From contig JANOAX010000209.1 in assembly GCA_031411335.1 (NCBI GenBank), positions 1 to 16,967 of the forward strand: a stretch of DNA of 16,967 bases, written 5' to 3'. The position numbers and the translations under genes were made by a program. Each line of letters begins with the position of its first letter. Positions within the stretch are counted from its first letter, which is position 1. The notes under the pieces were generated by a model. It was given only the letters and a program-made list of their open reading frames with translations. It ran no database searches and was not told the DNA's origin. Shown here in pieces: positions 1 to 6,868 of the stretch. Source of the DNA: JAJTFW01 sp031411335 (GTDB lineage: Bacteria > Bacteroidota > Bacteroidia > AKYH767-A > OLB10).

Positions 1-201
1 CTTTGCGGTTGTTTAGGCACTAATCGTCTCCCACTCCTCACCTATTTAAGAACATTAAAATTCTTGATTTTATTTAAGAAAACAAACATACGAGGGCACT
101 AGAGGTCACCTTAGTTAACTTGAGTCTCTTTGTGTTCTTTAGTGCTCTCTTGTTTCTCTTGTGTTAAAAAAAATCATTATTAGGAAATAAATTTATATCC
201 C
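1..201. other. Non-coding left edge with degenerate word repeats
   Basis: No convincing reading frame is present. The decamer TATTTAAGAA occurs twice (43-52 and 71-80). From about 125 to 168 the sequence is a chain of similar CT/GT words (CTCTTTGTGTT, CTTTAGTGCT, CTCTTGTTT, CTCTTGTGTT) ending in a run of A. This resembles the low-complexity intergenic word repeats seen in many environmental bacteria. Whether it is a relic or an active repeat family cannot be told here. Confidence 0.4.
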
Positions 202-237
202 AAAAAAAAATCCCGTTGCAAATGGAATTGCAACGGG
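202..237 (-). terminator. Intrinsic terminator after the MBL-rhodanese gene
   Basis: Read on the minus strand, a perfect 10-bp stem (CCCGTTGCAA with TTGCAACGGG, six-base loop at 222-227) is followed by an A and then a run of nine T (complement of the A run at 202-210). It lies about 18 bases after the stop codon of the minus-strand gene ending at 256. This is a textbook Rho-independent terminator and probably ends the whole left-hand minus-strand gene cluster. Confidence 0.9.
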
Positions 238-255
238 CTAATAATAACCACTATT

Positions 256-1674
256 TTACTTTGTTAATGTAGACGGGCAAACATAATCTGTTAAATCAAA
301 TTTAACTGTACTTTTTATCGCATTATACCCGCCTTTAATATCAATTAAATTATGGTAACCTCTCGCTCTTAGAATTGAAGTAAAAATCATGGAACGATAT
401 CCACCTGCGCAATGAATGTAAACAGGTTCATCTTTGGAGATTGCAGGCATTGCATCATTCACAAAATCAAGTGGAGCATGTGTAACACCGTTGATATGTT
501 CAGATACATATTCGCCGTGCTTTCTGACATCAACCACTTTTGCTTTATCGTTTTTAGAAAGAATCTCCGCTAACTCATCTGCAGAAATGGAAGTGATGGT
601 ATCAATTTCTTTTCCTGCATTTTTCCATGCATCAACTCCGCCCGCTAAATATCCTAAGGCATTGTCATAACCTACACGAGCTAAACGCGTGATTACTTCT
701 TCTTCGCGACCTTCATCAGCGATGATTAGCAATTCTTGCTTCACATCAGGTATTAATGCTCCTACCCAAGGAGCAAATCCACCATCAATTCCAATATTAA
801 TGGAGTTCGGAACAAATGCTTTTGCGAAAATTTGAGGATCTCGAGTATCCAATAACAAGGCTCCTGTTTCATTAGCAGCTGTCTCGAAAGCTTTAGGAGT
901 TAATCCTTGATTGCTCCGTTTCATTACATTGGAAATGCTTTCATAACCTTCTTTATTCATCATTACATTCTGCGGAAAATAAGCAGGTGGCGGCATTAAT
1001 CCATCCGTTACTTCTTTAATAAATTCAGCCTTCGTCATGTTTACACGTAACGCATAATTCACTTCTTTCTGATGACCGAGCGTATCATAGGTTTCCTTGC
1101 TCATGTTTTTTCCGCAAGCAGAACCCGCACCGTGCGCTGGGTAAACGAGCACATCATTTGGCAAGGTCATTACTTTGTTACGCAATGAATCGTATAACAT
1201 TCCGGCTAAATCATCTTGCGTAACATCTGATTTTTGAGCAAGGTCAGGTCGACCAACATCACCAATAAATAAAGTATCTCCTGTGAAGAGTGCCACTTCT
1301 TTTCCATGTTCATCCATCAACAAATAACAAGTCGATTCCATGGTATGTCCAGGAGTATGTAGTACTTTAAATCGCAATTTCCCTAATTTAAATTCCTCGC
1401 CATCGGCAGCTACATGCGAAGTAAAATTCGTCTTTGCATTCGGACCAAAAACAATACTTGCTCCAGTTGCATTGGCCAAATCCACATGCCCCGAAACGAA
1501 ATCGGCATGAAAATGCGTTTCAAAAACGTATTTAATTTTTACTCCTTCTTTCTCTGCGCGATCCAAATAAGGTTGCACCTCACGCAATGGATCAATTACC
1601 ACTGCTTCATTCTCAGATTGGATGAAATATGCACCTTGTGCTAAACATCCAGTATAAATTTGTTCTATTTTCAT
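256..1674 (-). CDS. MBL-fold persulfide dioxygenase-like protein fused to two rhodanese domains
   Basis: The 472-residue protein starts at an ATG. Residues 1 to about 210 are a metallo-beta-lactamase fold of the ETHE1/persulfide dioxygenase type: H54-x-H56-x-D58, H110 (TPGH), D133 (TGDT) and H181 (PAHG) are the expected metal ligands. Two rhodanese-like domains follow, about 260-355 and 362-460. The first lacks a catalytic Cys (loop near 319-324, ADEGRE) and looks like a pseudo-domain; the second has Cys422 in HCAGGYRS. This MBL, inactive rhodanese, active rhodanese order matches CstB-type enzymes, which oxidise low-molecular-weight persulfides with O2 and make sulfite or thiosulfate. It sits 32 bases after a TauE/SafE exporter gene on the same strand, which fits export of those products, and is followed by a strong terminator. 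Cytoplasmic; no signal peptide seen. Persulfide as the substrate is inferred from architecture; a related hydrolase remains possible. Confidence 0.9.
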   Translation of the reverse strand: MKIEQIYTGCLAQGAYFIQSENEAVVIDPLREVQPYLDRAEKEGVKIKYVFETHFHADFVSGHVDLANATGASIVFGPNAKTNFTSHVAADGEEFKLGKLRFKVLHTPGHTMESTCYLLMDEHGKEVALFTGDTLFIGDVGRPDLAQKSDVTQDDLAGMLYDSLRNKVMTLPNDVLVYPAHGAGSACGKNMSKETYDTLGHQKEVNYALRVNMTKAEFIKEVTDGLMPPPAYFPQNVMMNKEGYESISNVMKRSNQGLTPKAFETAANETGALLLDTRDPQIFAKAFVPNSINIGIDGGFAPWVGALIPDVKQELLIIADEGREEEVITRLARVGYDNALGYLAGGVDAWKNAGKEIDTITSISADELAEILSKNDKAKVVDVRKHGEYVSEHINGVTHAPLDFVNDAMPAISKDEPVYIHCAGGYRSMIFTSILRARGYHNLIDIKGGYNAIKSTVKFDLTDYVCPSTLTK

Positions 1675-1706
1675 TTCTATTTTATGTAATCGTTTTCAAT
1701 GCTATT

Positions 1707-2510
1707 TTATTTTAACCAAAGTTCTTTAATTATGATGTAAATTCCGGTGATCAGAACAAACCATCCAAATCCCTTTTTCAATTTTGCACCATCAAACTTT
1801 TTGGACAAGGCATTTCCAATAAAGATTCCAATGACTGCTATACCTGTCACAGAGAGAAGAAGCACCCAATTTAAGTCATAATGTCCAAAATCACCAGTAA
1901 ATCCAATCAATGATTTTACAGCAATGATTAACAAAGAGGTTCCAACCGCTTCTTTCATGGGCAAGCCACTTAATAAGACGAGGGCTGGAATAATTAAAAA
2001 TCCTCCTCCTGCTCCTACCATTCCAGTTAAGGTGCCTACAAACAATCCTTCCAAAATAATGATTGGATAATTATAAGTCCTTTCACTTTTCGAAACAGAA
2101 ACTTTATTTAATCCATTGCTTCTAATCATAGAATATGCGGCAATAACCATCAGCACCGCAAAAAGAAGCAACATAAATATTGACTTGGTTACGATAAATC
2201 CAGAAACTGTAAATACAACTTCCGGAATGGCTGGGACTAACAATAAACGAGTTAAATAAACGGCAATCAAGGATGGAATTCCAAAAATGACAGCAGTTTT
2301 CATATCGATCATTCCTTCTCTAAATTTTGGAATAGCACCTACTAAAGCGGTTGTTCCTACTATAAATAATGAATACGATGTGGACAATACGGCATCTTGA
2401 TGAAATAAATAAACCAACACAGGAACGGTGAGGATACTACCTCCGCCACCGATCAATCCCAGTGAAATTCCAATTAATGCCGAAGCGAGGTAACCAATTA
2501 GTATTAACAT
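1707..2510 (-). CDS. TSUP-family (TauE/SafE) membrane transporter, probable sulfite or organosulfur exporter
   Basis: The 267-residue protein starts at an ATG and is almost entirely hydrophobic, with about eight membrane segments. It has the internal duplication typical of the family (formerly DUF81): a glycine-rich motif GGGGSILTVPVL at 21-32 is mirrored by GAGGGFLIIPAL at 166-177. A hydrophilic stretch at about 130-147 separates the halves. Family members move sulfite, sulfoacetate, thiosulfate or other small anions across the inner membrane. The neighbouring persulfide dioxygenase-like gene 32 bases downstream suggests sulfite or thiosulfate as cargo, although the sequence alone does not show substrate. 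A Crp/Fnr regulator gene ends 57 bases upstream on the same strand, so all three may be co-transcribed. In that gap CAAAGATG at 2528-2535 reads CATCTTTG on the minus strand, one base off the Bacteroidota -7 consensus, so a separate weak promoter is possible. Confidence 0.9.
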   Translation of the reverse strand: MLILIGYLASALIGISLGLIGGGGSILTVPVLVYLFHQDAVLSTSYSLFIVGTTALVGAIPKFREGMIDMKTAVIFGIPSLIAVYLTRLLLVPAIPEVVFTVSGFIVTKSIFMLLLFAVLMVIAAYSMIRSNGLNKVSVSKSERTYNYPIIILEGLFVGTLTGMVGAGGGFLIIPALVLLSGLPMKEAVGTSLLIIAVKSLIGFTGDFGHYDLNWVLLLSVTGIAVIGIFIGNALSKKFDGAKLKKGFGWFVLITGIYIIIKELWLK

Positions 2511-2567
2511 ATCGTTTTTAACTGGTGCAAAGATGGGGCATCAAATCAAGATAATCGGTAACATTCA

Positions 2568-3236
2568 TTACACAGACATATTTTTTAAGTCGATGGCATT
2601 ACGGTTGAGTTTCAACTTTCCGGCTTGCTCCATACTTTTAAGCAATCGGGAAATGACAACTCGTGAAGTGCCTAAGTCATTTGCTATTTCTTCATGTGTA
2701 ATTTTCAATTCGTCCGACTTAAAAGCATATCTCTGTTTCTTCAAATAAAATTCAAGTCGCTCATCTAATCCTTTAAAAACCGTATGATCAATCAAATTCA
2801 ACAATTCCTCGAAGCGATTACGGTAACTTTCGAGAACAAAGTAGTACCATGTTTTATAATTCGCCATCAAATTATCCATGATGGCGATCGGAACTAAGAT
2901 CACCTCTGTAGGCTCTATTGTTTTGGCTAAGAGCTCACTCTGTTCTTGTCGGGCTGCGCAAATCATCGACAAAGCACATGCATTTCCGGGTTCTAAGTAG
3001 TACATAAAGAACTCACTTCCTTGATCACCCTCTTTATAAACTTTTACTCTACCCTTGGTTATCAGCATGGTAGACTTAAAAAATTGTCCGGGCTTCATCA
3101 ATATTTCTCCTGAGGAAAATTCACGAATAATAGAGTTAACTGCTATTTCACGCATCAATTCGGGCTCCAACATGGGGTAAAATTCCTTTAATTTATCGAG
3201 GATTTCTTGTTTTTCGGGAGTAATCACATCATTCAT
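2568..3236 (-). CDS. Crp/Fnr-family transcriptional regulator
   Basis: ATG at 3236 gives 222 residues; an in-frame TTG at 3254 would add six, and ATG is preferred. Residues about 20-125 form a cyclic-nucleotide-binding-type beta-barrel (GEILMKPGQ, TKGRVKVY, YLEPG), followed by a dimerisation helix near 125-165 and a C-terminal winged helix-turn-helix (about 166-222; ITHEEIANDLGTSRVVISRLL is the recognition region). The usual Arg-Ser pair for cAMP contact in Escherichia coli Crp is not visible at the equivalent stretch, so the ligand is probably not cAMP. There is no N-terminal Cys cluster as in Fnr. The only two cysteines are Cys87 and Cys93 in ACALSMICAA, inside the effector domain. It is transcribed divergently from ftsK and heads the transporter/MBL-rhodanese pair, so it may regulate them; that link is inferred from position. 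Confidence 0.88.
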   Translation of the reverse strand: MNDVITPEKQEILDKLKEFYPMLEPELMREIAVNSIIREFSSGEILMKPGQFFKSTMLITKGRVKVYKEGDQGSEFFMYYLEPGNACALSMICAARQEQSELLAKTIEPTEVILVPIAIMDNLMANYKTWYYFVLESYRNRFEELLNLIDHTVFKGLDERLEFYLKKQRYAFKSDELKITHEEIANDLGTSRVVISRLLKSMEQAGKLKLNRNAIDLKNMSV

Positions 3237-3248
3237 AAGCACCAATTT

Positions 3249-3273
3249 AATCAAAATTTTAGAATATTTGATT
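3249..3273. promoter_or_regulatory. Inverted repeat, possible Crp/Fnr-type operator
   Basis: AATCAAA (3249-3255) and TTTGATT (3267-3273) form a perfect 7-bp inverted repeat with an 11-bp spacer. It lies 13 bases upstream of the regulator's ATG, in the 162-bp divergent gap before ftsK. Half-sites containing TTGAT/ATCAA resemble those of Fnr-like proteins, but the spacing here is wider than the classic four-base spacer. A further ATCAAA half-site occurs at 2540-2545 in front of the transporter gene. Autoregulation is a guess; AT-rich DNA can yield such repeats by chance. Confidence 0.3.
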
Positions 3274-3398
3274 TCACTTCCAATAATCCTAGTAAAATCT
3301 TCGTTCAGTTTTACACATTTGTATGTTCAATAAGCATACGGCATACAGTGTTAAACACGAGAGAAATCTCGGTACTTTTAACCGATAAACCAATTGAC

Positions 3399-5975
3399 AT
3401 GGCTGGAAAGGGAAATAGAATAAAAGCACCGATCGTTCAAGACGATGCGGAGATGGAAGAAGAATTGGTTGCTGAGAAGCCACAAAAGAAAGTTCGTCAG
3501 CGCAAAGAAAAAGTAGTTGCTGATGAACCAAATAATGTAAAGTTGTTTTTGACGAACGAAAGAACACATAAAATTTTCGGACTTTTTTTATTGCTCGTTT
3601 CCGTTTATTCTTTGATTGCATTCACCTCTTATTTTTTCACATGGAAAAATGATCAGAGTTTAGTGACGGGATCATGGTTCGATCTCATTCGTTTCTCCGA
3701 TAAGCAAGTGGAGAATTGGTTAGGGAAGATTGGCGCCATCGTGTCGCATCAATTTATGTACAACTGGTTTGGATTGGCTGCCTATGCATTTGTATTGCTT
3801 TCCTTCATCACTGGATTCAAAATATTATTTCAAGCATCGTTATTGCCGATCAAGAAAACTTTTCGCTACAGTTTATTCTGTTTATTATTCTTCCCTCCTG
3901 CTCTTTCCTTTTTGTTTAGCAGCAAACCCGACTTACTCTTTTTAGGAGGAGGAATTGGTTACCAAATAAACACCTGGTTAAATCTTTCTATCGGAAAAAT
4001 TGGAACTGGATTCTTAATAGGCTTCACCGGATTTTCTTTCTTAGTGGCAGTTTACAATTTTAGTTTTAAAATTCCATCTCGGAATAAAAAGAAGGAAGAG
4101 GAAGCAGATGCATTTATTTCTGAAGAAGAAGATTTCGTTGTTGGAAATAAATTAAAAGATTTTGAAGATGATTTAGGTGATGATAATATGGAATTGGAAT
4201 TGCCTGATGATTATTCGCATCGGGATGAAATTCCAGAATTGATTTCACCAATCGCAGTCAATTCTGCACCTCAACCTGAGATTCATTTGTTAGATGCCGA
4301 CATTCCAGAAATGGAATTGGATGTAAAGAATGATGATCTCACCTTGGAAATTGAATCGTTGAAAGAAGGGGATGATTTGTTACAGGGAGATGGAATTGTG
4401 ACGAGTGCAGAAGACGTAGATTTGGTAGAGCAATTGGGTGAATACGATCCAAAATTAGATTTAAGTCAATACCAACATCCTACTCTCGACTTACTAGAAA
4501 ATTATACAAGCAGTCGTTCTCAGTTGAGTCGTGATGAGTTGATGGCAGAATTAGAAGCCAACAAAAAACGCATCATTGAAACACTCGGACATTATGCGAT
4601 TGAAATTGATAAAATAAAAGCGACGGTAGGTCCTACGGTTACTCTTTTTGAAATTGTACCGAAAGCGGGAATTCGTATTTCGAAAATTAAAAATTTGGAA
4701 GATGATATCGCGTTGAGTTTAGCTGCACTTGGAATTCGTATCATCGCTCCTATTCCTGGAAAAGGAACGATTGGTATTGAAGTGCCGAATCAGAATCCTG
4801 ATATTGTAAGTATGCGTTCTGTAATCGGCTCTGAGAAATTCCAGAACACGGATTATGATTTGCCGATAGCTTTAGGAAAAACCATCTCCAATGAAATCTT
4901 TATTGCCGATTTAGCTAAGATGCCTCACTTGTTGATGGCAGGTGCTACAGGACAAGGAAAATCGGTTGGATTAAATGCGATTCTAGTTTCTCTACTTTAC
5001 AAAAAACATCCGGCTCAAGTAAAATTCGTTTTAGTTGATCCAAAGAAAGTGGAGTTAACACTTTTCAAAACCATCGAACGACATTTCTTAGCAAAACTTC
5101 CGGGTGATGAAGATGCGATTATCACCGATACGAAGAAAGTAGTGAATACATTAAACTCGCTTTGTATTGAGATGGATGATCGCTACGAATTATTGAAAGA
5201 AGCGCAAGTAAGAAATATTCGTGAATACAACGTTAAGTTTATTTCCAGAAAATTAAATCCGAATAACGGACATCGTTTCTTACCATACATTGTGTTGGTG
5301 GTAGATGAGTTTGCCGATTTAATTATGACGGCAGGTAAAGAAGTTGAAACACCCATTGCTCGTTTAGCACAGTTAGCTCGTGCCATCGGAATTCATTTGA
5401 TTATCGCAACACAGCGTCCATCTGTAAATATTATTACGGGTACCATCAAAGCCAACTTCCCGGCTCGATTAGCCTTTAGGGTAACTTCCAAAATCGACTC
5501 AAGAACTATTCTAGATACGGGCGGCGCCGATCAATTAATTGGTCGAGGGGATATGTTATTATCTACCGGTTCCGATTTAGTTCGAATGCAATGTGCTTTT
5601 GTTGACACCCCTGAAGTTGAAGCGATTACCAACTTCATTGGAAACCAGCGCGCCTACTCACAAGCCTACCAACTCCCTGAGTATGTGGGCGAAGGAGAAG
5701 CTTCGGGTGGATCTAACGATATGGGTGCCGATGATTTTGATCCTTTATTCGATGAAGCGGCTCATATGGTGGTTCAATTCCAACAAGGCTCTGCATCTTT
5801 ATTACAAAGAAGATTGAAATTAGGATACAATAGAGCAGGTAGAATTGTGGATCAGCTTGAGGCTGCAGGCATTATAGGACCTTTTGAAGGAAGTAAAGCT
5901 CGTGAAGTTCGTTGCAAGGATATGGCAAGTTTGGAACAGTTATTGAAAAGCCTGAAATCACCTTCGGGAGTTTAA
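3399..5975 (+). CDS. ftsK: DNA translocase FtsK/SpoIIIE
   Basis: ATG at 3399 gives 858 residues; upstream in-frame near-cognate codons lead only through implausible sequence. The N-terminus is charged, then about four membrane segments lie within about 56-222, anchoring it at the division septum. A very acidic linker follows (about 232-350). The motor begins near 375: Walker A GATGQGKS at 515-522, Walker B VLVVDEFADL at 632-641, and the conserved IIATQRPSV segment at 668-676. The C-terminal gamma winged-helix domain (about 785-840, with RRLKLGYNRAGRIVDQLE) reads oriented chromosome sequences. The ATPase pumps DNA through the closing septum and activates XerCD recombination at dif. Length and layout are normal for Bacteroidota. 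lolA follows 35 bases later on the same strand. A small CGAGA-GAAA-TCTCG hairpin lies in the leader at 3358-3371. No clean TAnnTTTG promoter was found upstream. Confidence 0.97.
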   Translation: MAGKGNRIKAPIVQDDAEMEEELVAEKPQKKVRQRKEKVVADEPNNVKLFLTNERTHKIFGLFLLLVSVYSLIAFTSYFFTWKNDQSLVTGSWFDLIRFSDKQVENWLGKIGAIVSHQFMYNWFGLAAYAFVLLSFITGFKILFQASLLPIKKTFRYSLFCLLFFPPALSFLFSSKPDLLFLGGGIGYQINTWLNLSIGKIGTGFLIGFTGFSFLVAVYNFSFKIPSRNKKKEEEADAFISEEEDFVVGNKLKDFEDDLGDDNMELELPDDYSHRDEIPELISPIAVNSAPQPEIHLLDADIPEMELDVKNDDLTLEIESLKEGDDLLQGDGIVTSAEDVDLVEQLGEYDPKLDLSQYQHPTLDLLENYTSSRSQLSRDELMAELEANKKRIIETLGHYAIEIDKIKATVGPTVTLFEIVPKAGIRISKIKNLEDDIALSLAALGIRIIAPIPGKGTIGIEVPNQNPDIVSMRSVIGSEKFQNTDYDLPIALGKTISNEIFIADLAKMPHLLMAGATGQGKSVGLNAILVSLLYKKHPAQVKFVLVDPKKVELTLFKTIERHFLAKLPGDEDAIITDTKKVVNTLNSLCIEMDDRYELLKEAQVRNIREYNVKFISRKLNPNNGHRFLPYIVLVVDEFADLIMTAGKEVETPIARLAQLARAIGIHLIIATQRPSVNIITGTIKANFPARLAFRVTSKIDSRTILDTGGADQLIGRGDMLLSTGSDLVRMQCAFVDTPEVEAITNFIGNQRAYSQAYQLPEYVGEGEASGGSNDMGADDFDPLFDEAAHMVVQFQQGSASLLQRRLKLGYNRAGRIVDQLEAAGIIGPFEGSKAREVRCKDMASLEQLLKSLKSPSGV

Positions 5976-6010
5976 GTTTCTAAACTTTATCTTTACAGCC
6001 TACAAAACCT

Positions 6011-6664
6011 ATGAATAAATCTAAATTATTGAGCGCTTGCTTTGCGTTCTCGTTATTAATAAGCACTTCGGTCTTCGCTCAAGGCGATGCTAAATCGACA
6101 GCCATATTAAAATCGGTAAGTGCGAAATACAAATCTTATAAATCCTTATCCGCAAGTTTTAAATTATCGCGGGTGGATCAAAAAACAAAAGCTTCAGAAA
6201 ATTTTTCGGGTACCATCGTTTTAAATGGTCCCAAGTTTCAGTTTGTTTTAAATAATCAAACGGTGATGAGCGACGGCGCTAGTACTTGGACCTTCTTAAA
6301 AGAATCGAACGAAGTACAAATCTCCGAATCAAAAGCTGTTGAAGGAGCAATTAGTCCGACCAATATTTTTACCATGTATGAAAAAGGATTCAAGACAAAA
6401 TACATTGGAGATAAAAAAGAAAAGAGCGGCGCCGTACAACAAATTGAATTAACACCTGACGATACCAAGAAAAATTATTTCAAAATTCTTTTGTCCATCG
6501 ACAAAGTGGGTCAGTTTGTGAAAGAAGCAAAAATTTATGAAAAGAGCGGTGCGATCCTTACCTACTCCATTGTAAAATTCACACCTAATTCAGCCGTCAC
6601 CGATAACATGTTTGTTTTTGATACGAAGAAATATCCAGGGGTTGAGGTGATTGATTTGAGATAG
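6011..6664 (+). CDS. lolA: LolA-like periplasmic outer-membrane lipoprotein carrier
   Basis: The 217-residue protein starts at an ATG. Residues 1-23 are a signal peptide with probable cleavage after VFA before QGDAKS, so it is periplasmic. The remainder fits the LolA fold: a short N-terminal helical part (AILKSVSAKYKSYKSLSASF), then a beta-sheet barrel with the usual motifs FSGTIVLNGPKFQF, a DGASTWTF strand turn, and late strands KEAKIYEKSGAILTYSIVKFTPN and VFDTKKYPGVEVIDLR. LolA receives lipoproteins from the LolCDE complex and ferries them to the outer membrane. Length matches the family. It lies 35 bases after ftsK on the same strand; ftsK-lolA adjacency is also found in Escherichia coli, which strengthens the call. 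TATCTTTA at about 5988-5995 resembles a -7 element, so lolA may have its own promoter as well. Confidence 0.87.
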   Translation: MNKSKLLSACFAFSLLISTSVFAQGDAKSTAILKSVSAKYKSYKSLSASFKLSRVDQKTKASENFSGTIVLNGPKFQFVLNNQTVMSDGASTWTFLKESNEVQISESKAVEGAISPTNIFTMYEKGFKTKYIGDKKEKSGAVQQIELTPDDTKKNYFKILLSIDKVGQFVKEAKIYEKSGAILTYSIVKFTPNSAVTDNMFVFDTKKYPGVEVIDLR

Positions 6665-6868
6665 CTGCTGGCTTCTTGCCGAAAAATATTGTTTATCGTA
6701 TCTAACAATGTTTGATTGGCCACTGATTTATTAAGATGATTATGATTTTTTATGATTAATCTTCTTTCCTTAGTGCTTTTAATTTCAAATTCGAGTATTT
6801 GCGATTTCGCGTATTCGTAATTCGTACATTCGTATTGATTCGTAATTCGTAACCTAAAAAATTTAAAA
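6665..6868. other. Convergent intergenic gap between lolA and the giant PKD gene
   Basis: This gap separates two genes that end towards each other. No strong intrinsic terminator is visible for either. The best candidate for lolA is a weak ATTGTT/AACAAT stem at 6688-6709 without a long T run. A semi-palindromic AT stretch, with AAGAT and ATCTT ends, lies around 6735-6765. The rest is word-repeat sequence described separately. Confidence 0.5.
6813..6851. repeat. Degenerate short-word repeat (ATTCGTA x5)
   Basis: The heptamer ATTCGTA (TACGAAT on the other strand) occurs five times, starting at 6813, 6820, 6828, 6838 and 6845, with spacings of 7, 8, 10 and 7 bases. Similar GTATTTGCG/TTTCGCG words precede it from about 6795. 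It is non-coding and lies just downstream of the stop codon of the giant minus-strand gene. The irregular spacing argues against simple slippage of one unit. Confidence 0.7.

Noticed and set aside
3207..3398. N-terminal extension of FtsK by 64 residues from a TTG codon
   Set aside because: The extension overlaps the regulator gene's 5' end and the divergent promoter region, and has no FtsK-like character; ATG at 3399 gives a normal protein.
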